Assembly: GCF_000283155.1 (NCBI RefSeq)
Contig: NW_004454217.1
Span: 302,251-366,250, forward strand
Direction of reading: 5' to 3'
Origin: Ceratotherium simum simum
Taxonomy: Eukaryota; Chordata; Mammalia; Perissodactyla; Rhinocerotidae
Length of the DNA: 64,000 nt
The notes beneath the pieces are model-generated. The model was given only the letters and a program-made list of their open reading frames with translations. It ran no database searches and had not been told where the DNA came from. The position numbers were made by a program, and so were the translations under genes. This document shows, piece by piece, positions 1 through 61,554 of this stretch. The stretch's first letter is position 1. The number at the start of each line of letters is the position of its first letter.

Positions 1-169
1 CCCCAGTAGATAGCTGCATGTCATAGTTGCACATCCTTCCAGTTGCTGTATGTGGGACGCGGCCTCAGCATGGCCGGAGAAGCGGTGCCTCGGTACGCGC
101 CCGGGAGCCGAACCCGGGCCGCCAGCAGCAGAGCGCGAGTACTCAACCGCCAAGCCACGGGGCCGGCCC
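1..169 (-). mobile_element. ERE1 SINE, cut by the window edge
   Basis: On the minus strand this reads the ERE tRNA-derived head (ggggccggccccgtggctt, then the A and B box region ending gttcgg-type) and the body with cccacatacagcaactgg. The A-rich tail is lost beyond position 1. The head end is at about 169. Confidence 0.93.
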
Positions 170-1052
170 TTACACATTCTTATTTAAGTACAAGATAAAA
201 CAAGTAGTCTTTTGCAATTGGAAAGAAGAAAATAACTTTGTGGAAAAAAAGTCAAATTATTGTTTGGGGTCATGTAGATGCAGAGTTGGGAGAATGAAAT
301 TTTTTTCTCTTAAATTGATTGCTTTACTCAGTAAACCACCTCCCCAGGTACCGAAAGTGATAGAAAAGTTTTTTGAACTTATATTTGTGGTTGAACTACC
401 ACAGTCAAGTCTCCAGTGTCTGGTCAGGGCACAGCAGCATAAAGGCACTCATGGAAATAAGCAGGGTCTGTCTTATCACATGGAGGCCTAGTACCCCCAA
501 GACTGTGGGAGATTTCAGGGGGCCAACAAGCACCCCCTCCCTCTTTCAGAAACACCTCTACCTATTACAGTCCCTCTAACTGATCTCTTTAATGGGGGAA
601 AAGGCCATCTGCTCAACTATCGTGTTTAAAACGTAAAAACCCATTGGAAAGGTAGTGATTTAAATTTACCTGAAGGTTAAAATGACTACTACATGTCCCT
701 TTCCTGGGAGCATGTTCTGACCAGGTGAGGTCCTATTATATCAAGGCCTCCAAAAAAGACTAGGGGCATGCTGCAGAGGGGAAAGGAAGGCCTTGGGTCT
801 CAAAAGCAACCTTGCCTGTTTCAAAGAGTTGCATACATCAGTTTTGGTAATTTAATAAAGTCAAACAGATTCCAACTAAGGTCAGTTGGAAATGCTGGCT
901 GATAATTCAATAACTGGGAAGCAAAGTATATTCTTTCCCTCTCTCTATAGATCTTGTTGGGCTATCCTTTGCTGCCTGACCTTTTACACCCTCCTCAGAC
1001 ATCATTTAACCTGTCTCTTTCTAGTGGTTTAAAATTATGTCCACAATTCTAA
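170..1052. other. EML6 intron 10, no recognised element
   Basis: AT-rich intronic sequence. I see no open frame with protein character and no repeat consensus I can name. Confidence 0.5.
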
Positions 1053-1425
1053 AAAAGTTGAACTCATAGAAACAGACAGATTTGTGGTTACTAGGGACTT
1101 GGGGGTGGGGGAAATGGGGAGATGTTGGCCAAAGGGTACACTTTCAGTTATAAGATGAATAAGTTCTGGGGATCTAATGCACAGCATGGTGACTATAGTT
1201 AACAATACTGTACTGTATACTTGAAATTTGATGAGAATAGATCTTAAACGTTCTCACCACACACACAAAAAAATTAAAAAGTAACTAAGTGAGGTGATGG
1301 ATGTGCTAACTAACCTTAAAGTAGTAATCATATCATAACATATACATATATGAAATCATTACATTGTACACCTTAAATTTACACGTTATTTGTCAATTAT
1401 GTATCAATAAAGCCAGAAAAAAGAA
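1053..1425 (+). mobile_element. L1 LINE 3' UTR fragment
   Basis: Carries the standard 3' UTR run of mammalian L1: gaaacagacagatttgtggt, gggggaaatggggagatgtt, aagttctggggatctaatg, ctatagttaacaatactgta, and the end gtcaattatgtatcaataaa. It is antisense to EML6. Confidence 0.85.
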
Positions 1426-1494
1426 GAAAAAAAATATGTGCACAAATTCTTTGATACAAATCAAAATGAATAGAATATGGCAAAAGTGAAGATG

Positions 1495-1845
1495 TGTGGC
1501 ATTCAAGAGGAGGTTATATCTCCTTGCTCTTTCTTGGATCTCTGGATACCACGTGGTAAGGACACTCAAGCAGCCTATGGAAAGGCTCACACGGCAAGGA
1601 ACTGAGGCCTCCCACCAAGAGCCACGTGAGTGAGCCATCTTGGAAGTGGATTTTCTGGCCTCAGGCTAGCCTTCAGATGACCACAACCTCATGACAGACC
1701 TTGAGCTAGAATCACCCAACTAAGCTCCTCCTGAATCCCTGACCCCCAGAAACTGTGAGATAATAAATGTTTATTGATTTAAGCTGCTAAATTTGGGAGG
1801 GAGGGAATTTATTAAATAGCAATAGATAACTAACACACCCTTGGT
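1495..1845 (+). mobile_element. MLT1-like (ERVL-MaLR) LTR remnant
   Basis: The 3' part reads cccccagaaactgtgagata, ataaatgtttattgatttaa, then caatagataactaacacac, the pattern at the end of MaLR-type LTRs, with a polyadenylation-like aataaa. The 5' limit is uncertain. It has no coding content. Confidence 0.45.
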
Positions 1846-1887
1846 TGGCTGGAACTAGAACCTGTAAAAGCATCAGTGTCATTAATA

Positions 1888-2356
1888 TTTAGGCCCTACC
1901 TCTCTGATCTTTTCTGCTGTCCTCTCTCTTACTCACTCACTCTGTTCTAGGCACGCTGGCCTCTTTGCTGTTCCTCAGGCATGCCTGGTACCCTTCTGCC
2001 TCTTGGCCTTTGCACTTGCTGTTCCCTCTGTCTGGAATGCTCTTTCCCTGGATATCTGAATGGCTGGTTCCCTCACCTCCTTCAAGTTTTTAGACAAATG
2101 AAACCATATCAGTGAGCTTCTTTGACCACCCTATTTAAAATAGCAACACTATGCTGCTCCACCTGAGCACTCTCTACTCCCATTGTTCGCTTTATTTTTC
2201 TTCATAGCATTTCTCTCCATCAGACATGTTTATATTTTCTTGTTTATTGACTATGTCCCCTCAGTAGAACAAAAGCTCCACGGAGGGAGGGATTTGTGCT
2301 TGTTATATTCATTGACATATCTCCAGCCTCTAACAAATATTTATTGAATAAGTGAA
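1888..2356 (+). mobile_element. L2 LINE 3' end
   Basis: Contains cctttgcacttgctgttccc, ggaatgctctttccctgg and the final ctccacggagggagggattt to ctaacaaatatttattgaat run that marks L2 3' ends. Old and diverged. Confidence 0.8.
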
Positions 2357-2479
2357 GGTCACATCCATCTCTTCCAAGGCTTTCCTTAGGACTTTACAAG
2401 GCCTCCCTTTGTTCTCTGAACCACAACGAAGGCTCAAGTCCTCCGCCATCATCTCCTCTCTATTGACCCTTTCTCCCAC

Positions 2480-3255
2480 GGCTTTAAATACTGTTGATGT
2501 GCCCTCAACTACCAAATGTTCATCTCCAGCCCTGAACTCTCCCTGGAGTGCGACAGCCCGTGTGCCATGTCCACTTGATGTCTAATAGGTGCCTCAAACT
2601 TATCATGGACAAAACAGATTGAGGAGTTCCCCTTCCCCTCCTACCTTCTTACCCCCGTAAAACACACACACACAGAGACAAAACCTTTTCCTTTCTCATT
2701 CTCCCATCTCTCTAAATGGTGCCACCATCCACCCATTGCTCAAGCCCAAAACTTAGGAGTCATCCTCAATTCCTCTCTTTCCCACTATTCCCACATCTGA
2801 TCCATCAGCAAGACCCCCTCAGCTCTACCTTGACACTGGTTTCTAATCTCAATCACCTCTCTTCGCATCTGTTCCTAACACCCTTGTCCATGCTGCATCA
2901 TTTTTCACCTGGACTCTTGCAATAAACTCTCTACTTGAAGCCTCCCCTTCCCTAATCCATCCCACACAATATCAAAGTGGTCTCTTAAAAACTTAAATTG
3001 GTCATGTCACTCCTCCATTTTAAACCCCCAATAGTTTTCCATTGCCCTTAGAATAAGACCCAAATTTCTGACAGTGGCTACCAGGCCCTTCATGACGTGG
3101 TCCCCACCATCCTCTGCAGCCCCGTAGTACACAACTCTCCCCTCATTCACCACGCTCTAGGCACACGGACCTTTCTGTTCCTGCACTGCATCAAGCTCAT
3201 CCAAGCTCTACTGAAGGCCAACACTTCTCCCTCCAAGGTCCAGGGTTTCTGCAAC
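2480..3255 (+). mobile_element. L2 LINE internal fragment
   Basis: Matches an upstream L2 segment: gatgtctaataggtgcctca, ccaccatccacccattgctc, taggagtcatcctcaattcc, cacctggactcttgcaataa, and ccaggcccttcatgacgtgg. It lies after the L2 3' end at 1888-2356 in the same orientation, so these are two separate or rearranged copies. Confidence 0.75.
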
Positions 3256-3308
3256 TCAAGTCTTATATCACCAAGTCATTTGTCATGGGAGATAGTTGTT
3301 CAAGGACT

Positions 3309-3350
3309 GTGTGTGTGTGTGTGCGCGTGCATGTGTGTGTGTGTGTGTGA
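3309..3350. repeat. (GT)n microsatellite
   Basis: Interrupted GT dinucleotide run with a central gcgcgtgcat break; likely polymorphic. Confidence 0.95.
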
Positions 3351-53104
<49,754 letters not shown>

Positions 53105-53345
53105 TGATTTTAATAAGAGTATACGCTCTGGAATCAGAGCCCTGGATTTGCACACTGGCTGCCCCTTACCACCTCTGGTCCTTCGGACATACTACTTGAT
53201 CTCTTTTGCCTCAGGTTCCTCATCTATAAAACGTAGGCGCTATATAAAAATAGATAATATAATGAACATAGAGCATTTAGCACAGTACATGGCACCGAGT
53301 AAGCACTCAATACAAGTTGCATTATCATCATTTGTGTAACTGGCA
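53105..53345 (+). mobile_element. MIR SINE
   Basis: tctggaatcagagccctgga, tactacttgatctcttttgc, ctcaggttcctcatctataa and acagtacatggcaccgagta follow MIR start to end. Confidence 0.75.
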
Positions 53346-53754
53346 TCAGATAGATACAACCAATACACGTAGGTCTCTGTGGATAAAGTGGGCCTTTCAA
53401 AAACATAAACTACTGTCAGGTTTTCCCCTGGCTCCATGTGTGGACCACCTAATTCTGCAGCCCCAAGCCTGTAGGCTGCCACCGTGGCCCTCACTCCACT
53501 GCGCTCCCTTCCTGGGCCTCCTACCAAACCTAGAGCCATCTTTTGCAGGGGACCCCTGAGTACTGGCCTCGTTCCTCACCAACCGGCCCTCTCAGGCCCC
53601 TGTACCCCGGCACCGGAGCGCAGCTGGTCTTCCCCGGAGTTCCCAACACCCCACTCCACAGGTCCTCAGTCCCAGTGCTGTTGTCAAGGCTGGGTGCTCA
53701 TCACATTTTTGTGTTTCTTTTTAGACGAAAAGAGCGTAGTTGGAGTCCGCTGGG

Positions 53755-53992
53755 AGCGCTCTGTGGCTTCAGCTGTGTCGCGGGGAACGAGTGGGTGTCC
53801 AGGTGGAGCGGCAGGGCGAGGACGGGCTGAGAGGGCTGAGCGTCAGGGGCGGCTCAGAAGACGGCAAATCAGGCCCCACGCGCTGCTACCACGACCACTC
53901 ACCCCCGAGGAGGCCTGATCTCACGGTATCTCGGGAGTTCTACCGGGGTGAGCAGAGGAGTCCTGGGATGAGAAACTCCTGGGTGCCCCGGG
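53755..53992 (+). repeat. Duplicated module, copy A (CpG-rich)
   Basis: Matches copy B at an offset of about 910 bp through landmarks gtggcttcagctgtg, gagtgggtg, gctgctaccacgaccact, ggcctgatctc, and cagaggagtcctgggatgag. Confidence 0.85.
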
Positions 53993-54312
53993 TGCCGGAG
54001 GCCCCTCGTCCTTGACTGGTCAGTAAGGAGTTCACCTCATGCCACCTGTCAATCAAGCAAATCCCAAGCCTCCTCGACGCCTCCCCTCCCCAGTCAGAGT
54101 CACAGTGCGGGGCACCGCCCCAGGGGCCCAGCCAGGCGTTGGGGACCAGGCTCTGGCCCACAGGCTGTGCAGGTGGCGACCACCTCGACGCCAGAACCAC
54201 AGAGTGAACTGCGCGCACGGGAGCCAAGTCCATCACCTTCTCGGAGGCGGAAGGCCCTGGGGCAGCTATGCCGGCTTCTGGCGCTGCCCCTGGGGCACCA
54301 ATCAGACATCTG

Positions 54313-54341
54313 CCAAGGTCCAAGGTCCAAGGTCCAAGGCC
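54313..54341 (+). repeat. ccaaggt short tandem repeat
   Basis: Four 7-bp units, the last with ggcc in place of ggtc. Confidence 0.95.
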
Positions 54342-54667
54342 ACAGTAACCCCAACACACTGTTCCACTGCATATCCTCGGGGCCAGTTGTTCCTCCTGGC
54401 AGCAGGGAAATGTCTAGAATTTGTCCCAGGAGACCATTGCTCCCTGTTCCTTGAGCCCTTCCCCTGAAGAACAGCTTTAAGGCAATGCTCTCTCTGACCC
54501 AGCCCAACAACCAGCACCCTGGGATGGGTCAGCTGACCTCTTCACCCAAGCCCCTCTGTCAAGAAATGTTCTCCTCTTATGAACACCATCAGGGACACTC
54601 ATGAGCCTGGGCAGGGCCTGGTCCAGATGGGGGAGTGTGGGGTTTCCCAGGAAGGCAAACAAGGTGC

Positions 54668-54900
54668 CCATGCACTTTGTGGCTTAGGCTGTATGGGGGA
54701 AGTGGGTGCAGATCCTGATGGACAGGCAGAGAGAAGATGGGCTGGGATGCCCTGAACCTCAGGAGTGGCTTAGAGGATAGTGGAATCAGGCACTGCTGCC
54801 ACGACCACTGTCCCGGGAGGAAGCCTGATCTCTTAGGATCTGGAGAATTCTAAGGGCTAGCAGAGGAGTCCTGGGATGAGAAACACCTGGGTGCCCCAGA
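54668..54900 (+). repeat. Duplicated module, copy B (CpG-poor)
   Basis: Same landmarks as copy A: gtggcttaggctgta, agtgggtg, actgctgccacgaccact, agcctgatctc, cagaggagtcctgggatgag. Most CpG sites of copy A are lost here. Confidence 0.85.
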
Positions 54901-54988
54901 GCTGAGTTGGCCATATAACAAGTGCTTGCTGGAAAACGTATCCTCAGAAATCTTTATGAAGAGTAATATTAAAAGATAACACATATAT

Positions 54989-55196
54989 GGGCCGGCCCCA
55001 TGGCTTAGCGGTTAAGTGCGTGTGCTCCGCTGCTGGCGGCCGGGGTTCGGATCCCCGGTGCGCACCGACACACCGCTTCTCCAGCCATGCTGAGGCCACG
55101 TCCCACATACAGCAACTAGAAGGATGTGCAGCTATGACATACAACTATCTACTGGGGCTTTGGGGGAAAAAATAAATAAATAAAAATTATAGAAAA
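54989..55196 (+). mobile_element. ERE1 SINE
   Basis: Head gggccggccccatggcttag, body catgctgaggccacgtccca, end ctactggggctttgggggaa and an aaat-rich tail. Flanks aaaagataacacatata / aaaaagataacatataaa are the target duplication. Confidence 0.95.
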
Positions 55197-55484
55197 AAAA
55201 AGATAACATATAAAAAGGTAGCTTTTTCACAATAGGTGAATGTTAGAGACTTTAAAACTTTTTAAGGTTGTAGAACACTTTAGCATTCAGACTTGGTGAG
55301 AGCTGACCAATAACGTATAAAAGGACCCCTCCAATCTCAATTTTGCAGGGATATCTCTGGTATTTGATGGTATCTAGATGTCCCAGAAAATTGCAAGTAG
55401 ACTATGGAGTGCCATATTTGTTTCATTAAACTAAGTGGATAAAAGCAGTCTGTGAAAACCTATGACAAACTTGTATATTTTAGC

Positions 55485-56110
55485 TCATTCATTCATTCAA
55501 CAAACCCTTATTTAAAGACCTGAAATGTCAGGTACAGCACCACAGATACATAAATAGAAAATACACGGCCCCTCTTCCAAGAAACCCACTTTAAGAAGGA
55601 CAGGCATGTAAACAAATAACAAAATGTCTCTATATCTGCGTGCATGTGTGTAGAGATACATATACACATATACACAATGACATAGAAAGATGGAGGATGG
55701 AGTGACCAGCTGCCCAGGACTTTAGGGAGGATATGAGTTCCTATGAAAGACAAAGTGCAAAGAGCATCCATGTAAAAAGACAACATCCACAGTTAAAGTC
55801 TTGCAGAGAACAGGAGGAAATGAGATGAGTCAGGCAGGCTGGGACAGCCTTGAAAGCCCTTTTAAGCAGGCCAGGAAGTTAGGGCACCACTGACAATTAT
55901 TAGCAGGACACAACAACGTGAACAGTTTCATATTTTAGGAAGGTAACCCTAGCAGCAGTGAGGCACACTGGGAAGGACAGATGGGTGAGGGGTGTTAGGA
56001 GAGGAGGCAGGGAAACCAGTTAGGGCCTAGATGAGAGAAAGTGAGGTAAGACAGGGGTAGAGGGCATGGAGAGGATGAGTCAAGTGATATTTAAGGGGAA
56101 GAGAGAGAGA
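55485..56110 (-). mobile_element. L2-type LINE, diverged
   Basis: Plus strand reads like the reverse complement of L2: cattcattcattcaacaaac, taccac..accacagatacata, gaccagctgcccaggac, agccttgaaagcccttttaa, gaaaccagttagggcctaga. Limits are uncertain. Confidence 0.55.
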
Positions 56111-56650
56111 GAAAGATTTAGGATGTTTGAGGCTAAGGAAAAGCTTGAGCCTGTCCAAGTTGACAGAAGTTTTTTGCTTGGGCAACTGGGTTTATAACTC
56201 ACAGAGCTTGACAGTATTAGAGTTTGAAGCCTATGAGCCTGATCCTGGGAAAAGATGGCCTTAACTCCACCCAATTTTAGTGGGGAAACCAAGGAGACTC
56301 CTCAGGTTAGCACCACGCCTGGAGACCTAAGGGCTATGAAGAAGAGGATTTGACTGGACTGTATGCTCCATGAGGACAGGGGCTGTTTCCATCACTCTAT
56401 ACACAGTTCCTGCAACATCACATGGCAGAGTAAGCATTAACAAAGTGCTTGCTGAAGAGGGAGTGAATGATGCCAACAATCCTGGCTGCCATATTGCCTC
56501 TCCCCTCCCTGCAATAGGCAACAGGTTCTACCCAGGAACTGGAAAATAAAGAAGAATAAGCATATTTCCCCTAGATGGCCAGAGACACTTTCAAGTTTCA
56601 AATGAAACTCTTTTGCTGTGATCATAGGTTCTATTTAAAAATGCTGGAGA

Positions 56651-56875
56651 GGGCCGGCCCCGTGGCTTAGCGGTTAAGTGTGCGCGCTCTGCTACTGGCG
56701 GCCCGGGTTCGGATCCCGGGCGCGCACCGACACACCACTTCTCCGGCCATGCTGAGGCTGCGTCCCACATACAGCAACTAGAAGGATGTGAAACTATGAC
56801 ATACAACTATCTACTGGGGCTTTGGGGGAAAAATAAATAAATAAAATTATTAAAAATAAATAAATAAATAAAAAA
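56651..56875 (+). mobile_element. ERE1 SINE with perfect target duplication
   Basis: Well-preserved ERE1; tail of repeated aaat units. Target duplication taaaaatgctggaga at 56636-56650 and 56876-56890. Confidence 0.96.
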
Positions 56876-56890
56876 TAAAAATGCTGGAGA

Positions 56891-59034
56891 TACTTGGTAG
56901 ACTCCTGGGGTTCTGAAGCACCCAGAATAAAAAAAAATTGCTGTTCTAGGCCATCGTTCTTACTATAATTTCATGATTCCTGACTTTTCTCAGTTCCTTG
57001 ACTGAGGGGGGAAATGAAATAGATAGCTTTCAACAAATCTTTAAAGAGGGCTTTAAAATAATTTATCATTGTCTAAGTTACTCAATTAGCAGTATGACCC
57101 AAAAACATCCCAGTATGGATTTGAAGTATTTTTACTCTAGTTATTATTGTTCTTTTCATTCATATTAAAGCCCATAAATTTATCACATTTATTAAAAAGT
57201 TCACAATAGAATTTTTTTGCCAGAAGTTCCTTTATGCTGTTCTTTAAATCACCTCTTCCCAGCCCATGATACCTCATTGATCCAGGTTCCTCCTTTGCCA
57301 TTTAAATACAAAGTTACCTATTTCTCCTTTTATAAGCCAAGAGTCTCTGACCTCACTTCTCTGGCTTGCATGCAACATGATTGCTTAAAATGACTCACAA
57401 TGTTCCCATTTATCCATGTCCACGTCAAGAATAGGGAGAACAGAGTACAACCATTATTCACTTTGCCATTTGTTACTTTCCCATCAGCTTCCCGGAAACT
57501 TCACTCTTTTTACCTGGGTAACAGAATGACAGTATCTGTGTATCTTCTAGAGCACAGCCAGTGGCATTTACTTTTATTTTAAATTTGTCATATCATTTCA
57601 ACAGCACTTTTTAAACCTCATAAGAAAGGGGGGGAAAATCTACAAATTTTAATCACTGGATTTGCAAGAGCATAATATAAGGCATCAGTAATGGTGCAGC
57701 TGCAGGAGCATTCACTTAATAAGCAGGTTTAAAGCTACCGTCAAGGTATCTACTCCCTTTTTCCCACATCTCTGCATTTAGGAAATCAAGAATTTCATGA
57801 AATTCAACAATTTCATAAGCAGGATCTGCTTTCATCTAATCCCAAAACATCTTTTGGAATTTTAGTTCAGAAGCATTTAAATGGCAGGTGTATATATATA
57901 TTTTTTTCTTCACATAAAACCAAATCCACCCCCTGCTGCATATTTTAAAACTCTTTGCTCCTTCCATAGAGGGGTCCTGAGCCTCAGAAGCTACCCTACA
58001 GTGATGCCTTTAGACCAACCAACAGATTAAAGGAAGGGAGGTCCCCTTATCCTACTAAGGGGCCACCATCAAAAGAATTGTGACCCCTGAGTTTCTTCTG
58101 ATAAGATTTCATCAGAAATGACCAAGTATTGTGTCCTTCCATGGAGAAAATTACAGAAGTAATTATGTACCACCATTACATAAAATATCTGTTCCACTCT
58201 GGGCTTCCCAGCATCTTCGTTACCACATATAGTGTTATGAGTCTTTCTGTGACTGGAAGCATTGATACTACTTACTTATATTTTAAGTCTATCTGCCCTT
58301 TGAGGGTCCATAAACCTCTCTCTTCTTTGCTTTTCGAAGAAAACTTGCACTTTGCAAATTTTGCAAATTATTATAGTTACAACAGCAATGTAAAAATAAT
58401 TTTTAAATAATTAAAAAATTTTTTTAATTGACTCCCTTTCACTGAGGGTCTCAATACATTGGAGGTGTCATTCCACACCTACATAAAAAGGTTTGGTGTC
58501 ATTCTATTTTTCCTTTGGTACTTAGTTTATTGCATTGATTGTATTGTACACATGGCAACAAAAAAGGGATCAAGCTTTTAAAGAACTGCTTTTCTCTGTG
58601 TATATATAAATCTAGTTCCAATGGGAAATCCCATCTTCTGTTACCATAGCAATAGAAAGCACTGCAGAGAAGGACTTTCATCACCCTATGTGGGAGAAGC
58701 AATTGATTTGTTTCTCCAGCAAGCCAGGAGGGCAAGAGCATGTCTTTCTGATGTCAGATGAGATCAGGAAGATTTCCAAATATCTTGTGTGGGGAGAAGA
58801 TGAAAATTAATAGGGTCATAGAAAGAGGTAGCTTTCCTTAAGGTTAAACAGAAAACACTAATCATTCTTGATTTCTGAAGGCAAAAAATTGTATTTGAGT
58901 GCATGTTCCAAGTGCAGCATTTAAAAAATGTTCATAATTCTGACTTCACTTTTTAAAGCCTCATTTCACTTTTGCCCAGACTGCTTCAGTGATTCTCTGA
59001 GTAATAACTTTATATATGTTAGTATCTTTTTTTT
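56891..59034. other. EML6 intron 1, no recognised element
   Basis: AT-rich, no exon or named repeat recognised. Confidence 0.45.
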
Positions 59035-59248
59035 TTTTTTTTTTTAAGATTTTATTTATTCAGTTTTTTCCCCCCAAAGCCCCAGTAGATAGTTGTATGT
59101 CATAGGTTCACATCCTTCTAGTTGCTGTACGTGGGACTCGGCCTCACGTTGGACGGAGAAGTGGTGCCTCGGGGCGCTCCCGGGATCCGAACCCGGGCCG
59201 CCAGCATCAGAGCGCGTGCACTTAACCACTAAGCCACGGAGCCGGCCC
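59035..59248 (-). mobile_element. ERE1 SINE
   Basis: Minus-strand ERE1, head gggccggctccgtggcttag. Target duplication agtatctttttttt at 59021-59034 and 59249-59262. Confidence 0.95.
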
Positions 59249-59262
59249 AGTATCTTTTTTTT

Positions 59263-60974
59263 CAATAGTCTTACCAGGAAAGCATGAAAGCCTTCTCCCT
59301 CCCTTCCCTGAAGATAACCCTGAGAGAACTTTTCCAATGTTGGAGGCATAAAGCATCAAAGTGAGTAGGCGGGACTGCCTGACGGCAGAGGGGGAGGCTG
59401 CTGCTTTCTGGGCTGAAGAGGAAGTGGCCCAACCTCAGTGGGTGTTCTCCTGTGAGGAAGAAAAGGCAAAGGAAGGCTTTTTTGAAAAGAGTAGACTAGA
59501 GATAGTGAGGCCTCAGATGGGGATGGCTGTGCTCCTGCCCTTGTCCCCAGAGCTGCATTTTGCACTGGAATACTACCATTGGGACCGTGATCTGATTTGC
59601 AACCACAGAGAGGGCCCCACCTTGCAGGTGGGACTGGGCAGGGTGAAGGAAGTGACACCAATGTGCACAGATCACCAGGGTCCATTGCCACGTCCCTGAA
59701 CGATGTAAGCCCCAGGGTACCTGTATAATCCATGGTTGAGCAGTAGTCACTCAATTTGGACTTAACAACCTTGATGAGTGGTGCATCTAATGAGAATTAA
59801 TATGATTTAGGAAAAAAGAAATGCAACATACCTTGCATGCTAAGTGTTGCCATACCTGTATTGGTACGGAATTATATCCTAGCAATACCACCTAAAAGAG
59901 TGGTTAAGAGCATAGTGGTTTGGCTGCTTGGGATCAAAGCATGCAGTGGCATGCTGGAGCCAGCTTGGACTAACTAGCAAGAACTGATTGGTAAATTTTA
60001 GCAATTTTGTGAATCAGTTGTTAAACATGGCCAATGTTAAAAATTAAATTATATACACCTACAACTAAATAAATTATATTAAAAACAAAGGTAATACATA
60101 CTAAAACTCATCACTTCCTAATTACTTTACTACATTGTACTATTTATAGTCTTGAGGTTATTAATTGTTATCCTATCCATATGGTATAAATACTATAGAA
60201 TAATGTGCTACTGCACATCTCTTTCCAACTCTGTTTTCAATGATGTCACATTAGTGGTTTGAAATCAGCCATAGTGGGAGTATTTACATCATGGAAATCA
60301 ACAAATGTTACAAATCAGGGCTTAATTTATCATTTGATTGATTATCTAGACTTAAGGCATAGAAGGATAAAATATTAATAATGCAGAATAAACTTAAAAG
60401 CGTGTCATGTCTGTAGCTGTTACATTGTGAATAATACAAAAAATTAAGAAAATATTCTTCCAATATTCAAAAAGTAGTATCTAGTTCCACAAAGAAGTCG
60501 CTCACATCATTGGCAAATGATTAAAGTTCTGATGTACGTCTTTGTTGTTTCACTTTTCTCTTATAAATGAAAATATCAGCCAACATCCATATCAATCAAC
60601 ATTCATATCAGAACTATACTCAATTATCAGTGATGTGAGGGACTTCTTTTCTGAACCAGATAGTAATCAAGCATTTATTCCTCATCTGATTTTGTCAAAT
60701 CATGGTTGAATTGCAACCATAGGTTGGCCATAGATACAAGAGTTCAGCAAAAATCAATGAAAGCATTCTATGAGAATCAATTGGCTATATGGAATTTACA
60801 ATAGAGTATTATATATTTTATTATTATTTTGTAAATTATGTGCAACACATTTATATCAGTAAAATTTATAACAAACTTATGAATGTATATATGTATAGAT
60901 TTTTTCTCTTGGAAAGCTGGTTGTTAGTTACCAGTACAATAAGCATATCTCCTCTACTTACTGGCATATAATAG
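59263..60974. other. EML6 intron 1, unnamed sequence
   Basis: 59350-59700 is moderately GC-rich with no recognised content. 59930-60600 (ggagccagcttggactaact; taaaaattaaattatataca) looks like an old interspersed repeat, but I cannot name it. Confidence 0.4.
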
Positions 60975-61155
60975 TTTCTTACAAATCACCTTCACCTCAA
61001 CCTCTCTGTGCCTCAGTTTCTCATCCATAAAATGGAAGTAATAACAGTACCTACCTGTTAGGAGAAGAAGGTAGGTATTATTGTGAGGATTTAATAAATC
61101 CTAAAGCAGTGATTAAAACATAGTGACCACTCTAGAGGTAGCATTGTTATTATTA
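60975..61155 (+). mobile_element. MIR SINE
   Basis: aacctctctgtgcctcagtt, tctcatccataaaatggaag, taataacagtacctacctgt and gtgaggatttaataaatcct follow the MIR core. Confidence 0.8.
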
Positions 61156-61554
61156 ATTAACTGCCATGTGATACAATCTGCTCAAAACAAACACATGTGA
61201 AAACTACCCCTCACCCCTGAGGTGTGACATTCTAAGCCAGGAAAACCCATGTACATAGAGAGCTATTGTGAACTAACCTACAAAATTTAAAAATAGGACT
61301 ACTTTCTGAGAATTAAACTGGTAAAAAATCACATGAAATGGACAAGATAGGTTATCTAAAAAAGTCATCCGAAGGAGAAAGTATCCTAGGCAAGAGGATT
61401 GGAAATCTAATCCAGTCATGATTAACAGTGAGAGAATCTGGACTCAACCATTGAAATCAATAAATCTGAGTAAAATGTTAGTAGAAGGGAAAGTTCTGTG
61501 TGAAGACTTTATAAAAAGGAGTCAGAATTAAGAGAGTAGAGAGTTGGTATAAGG

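Larger units (their letters stand above)
53400..54912. other. GC- and CpG-rich block in EML6 intron 1
   Basis: Markedly richer in G, C and CpG than the surrounding AT-rich intron, strongest at about 53480-54280. It encodes none of the expected EML6 exon 1 residues on the minus strand in any frame. It contains a duplicated module (53755-53992 and 54668-54900) and a fourfold ccaaggt run at 54313-54341. Candidate CpG island, alternative promoter or old unnamed element; several open frames cross it but none looks like a known protein. Confidence 0.55.

Noticed and set aside
53484..53918. 144-codon open frame in the CpG-rich block, and long frames on both strands at 54039-54510
   Set aside because: High GC lowers stop frequency, so long frames on both strands are expected. 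None resembles a known protein or EML6 exon 1.
53240..54510. Possible EML6 exon 1 in the GC-rich region
   Set aside because: No minus-strand frame shows the expected HELP-region wording (for example EWVYGYRG), so exon 1 must lie beyond 64000.
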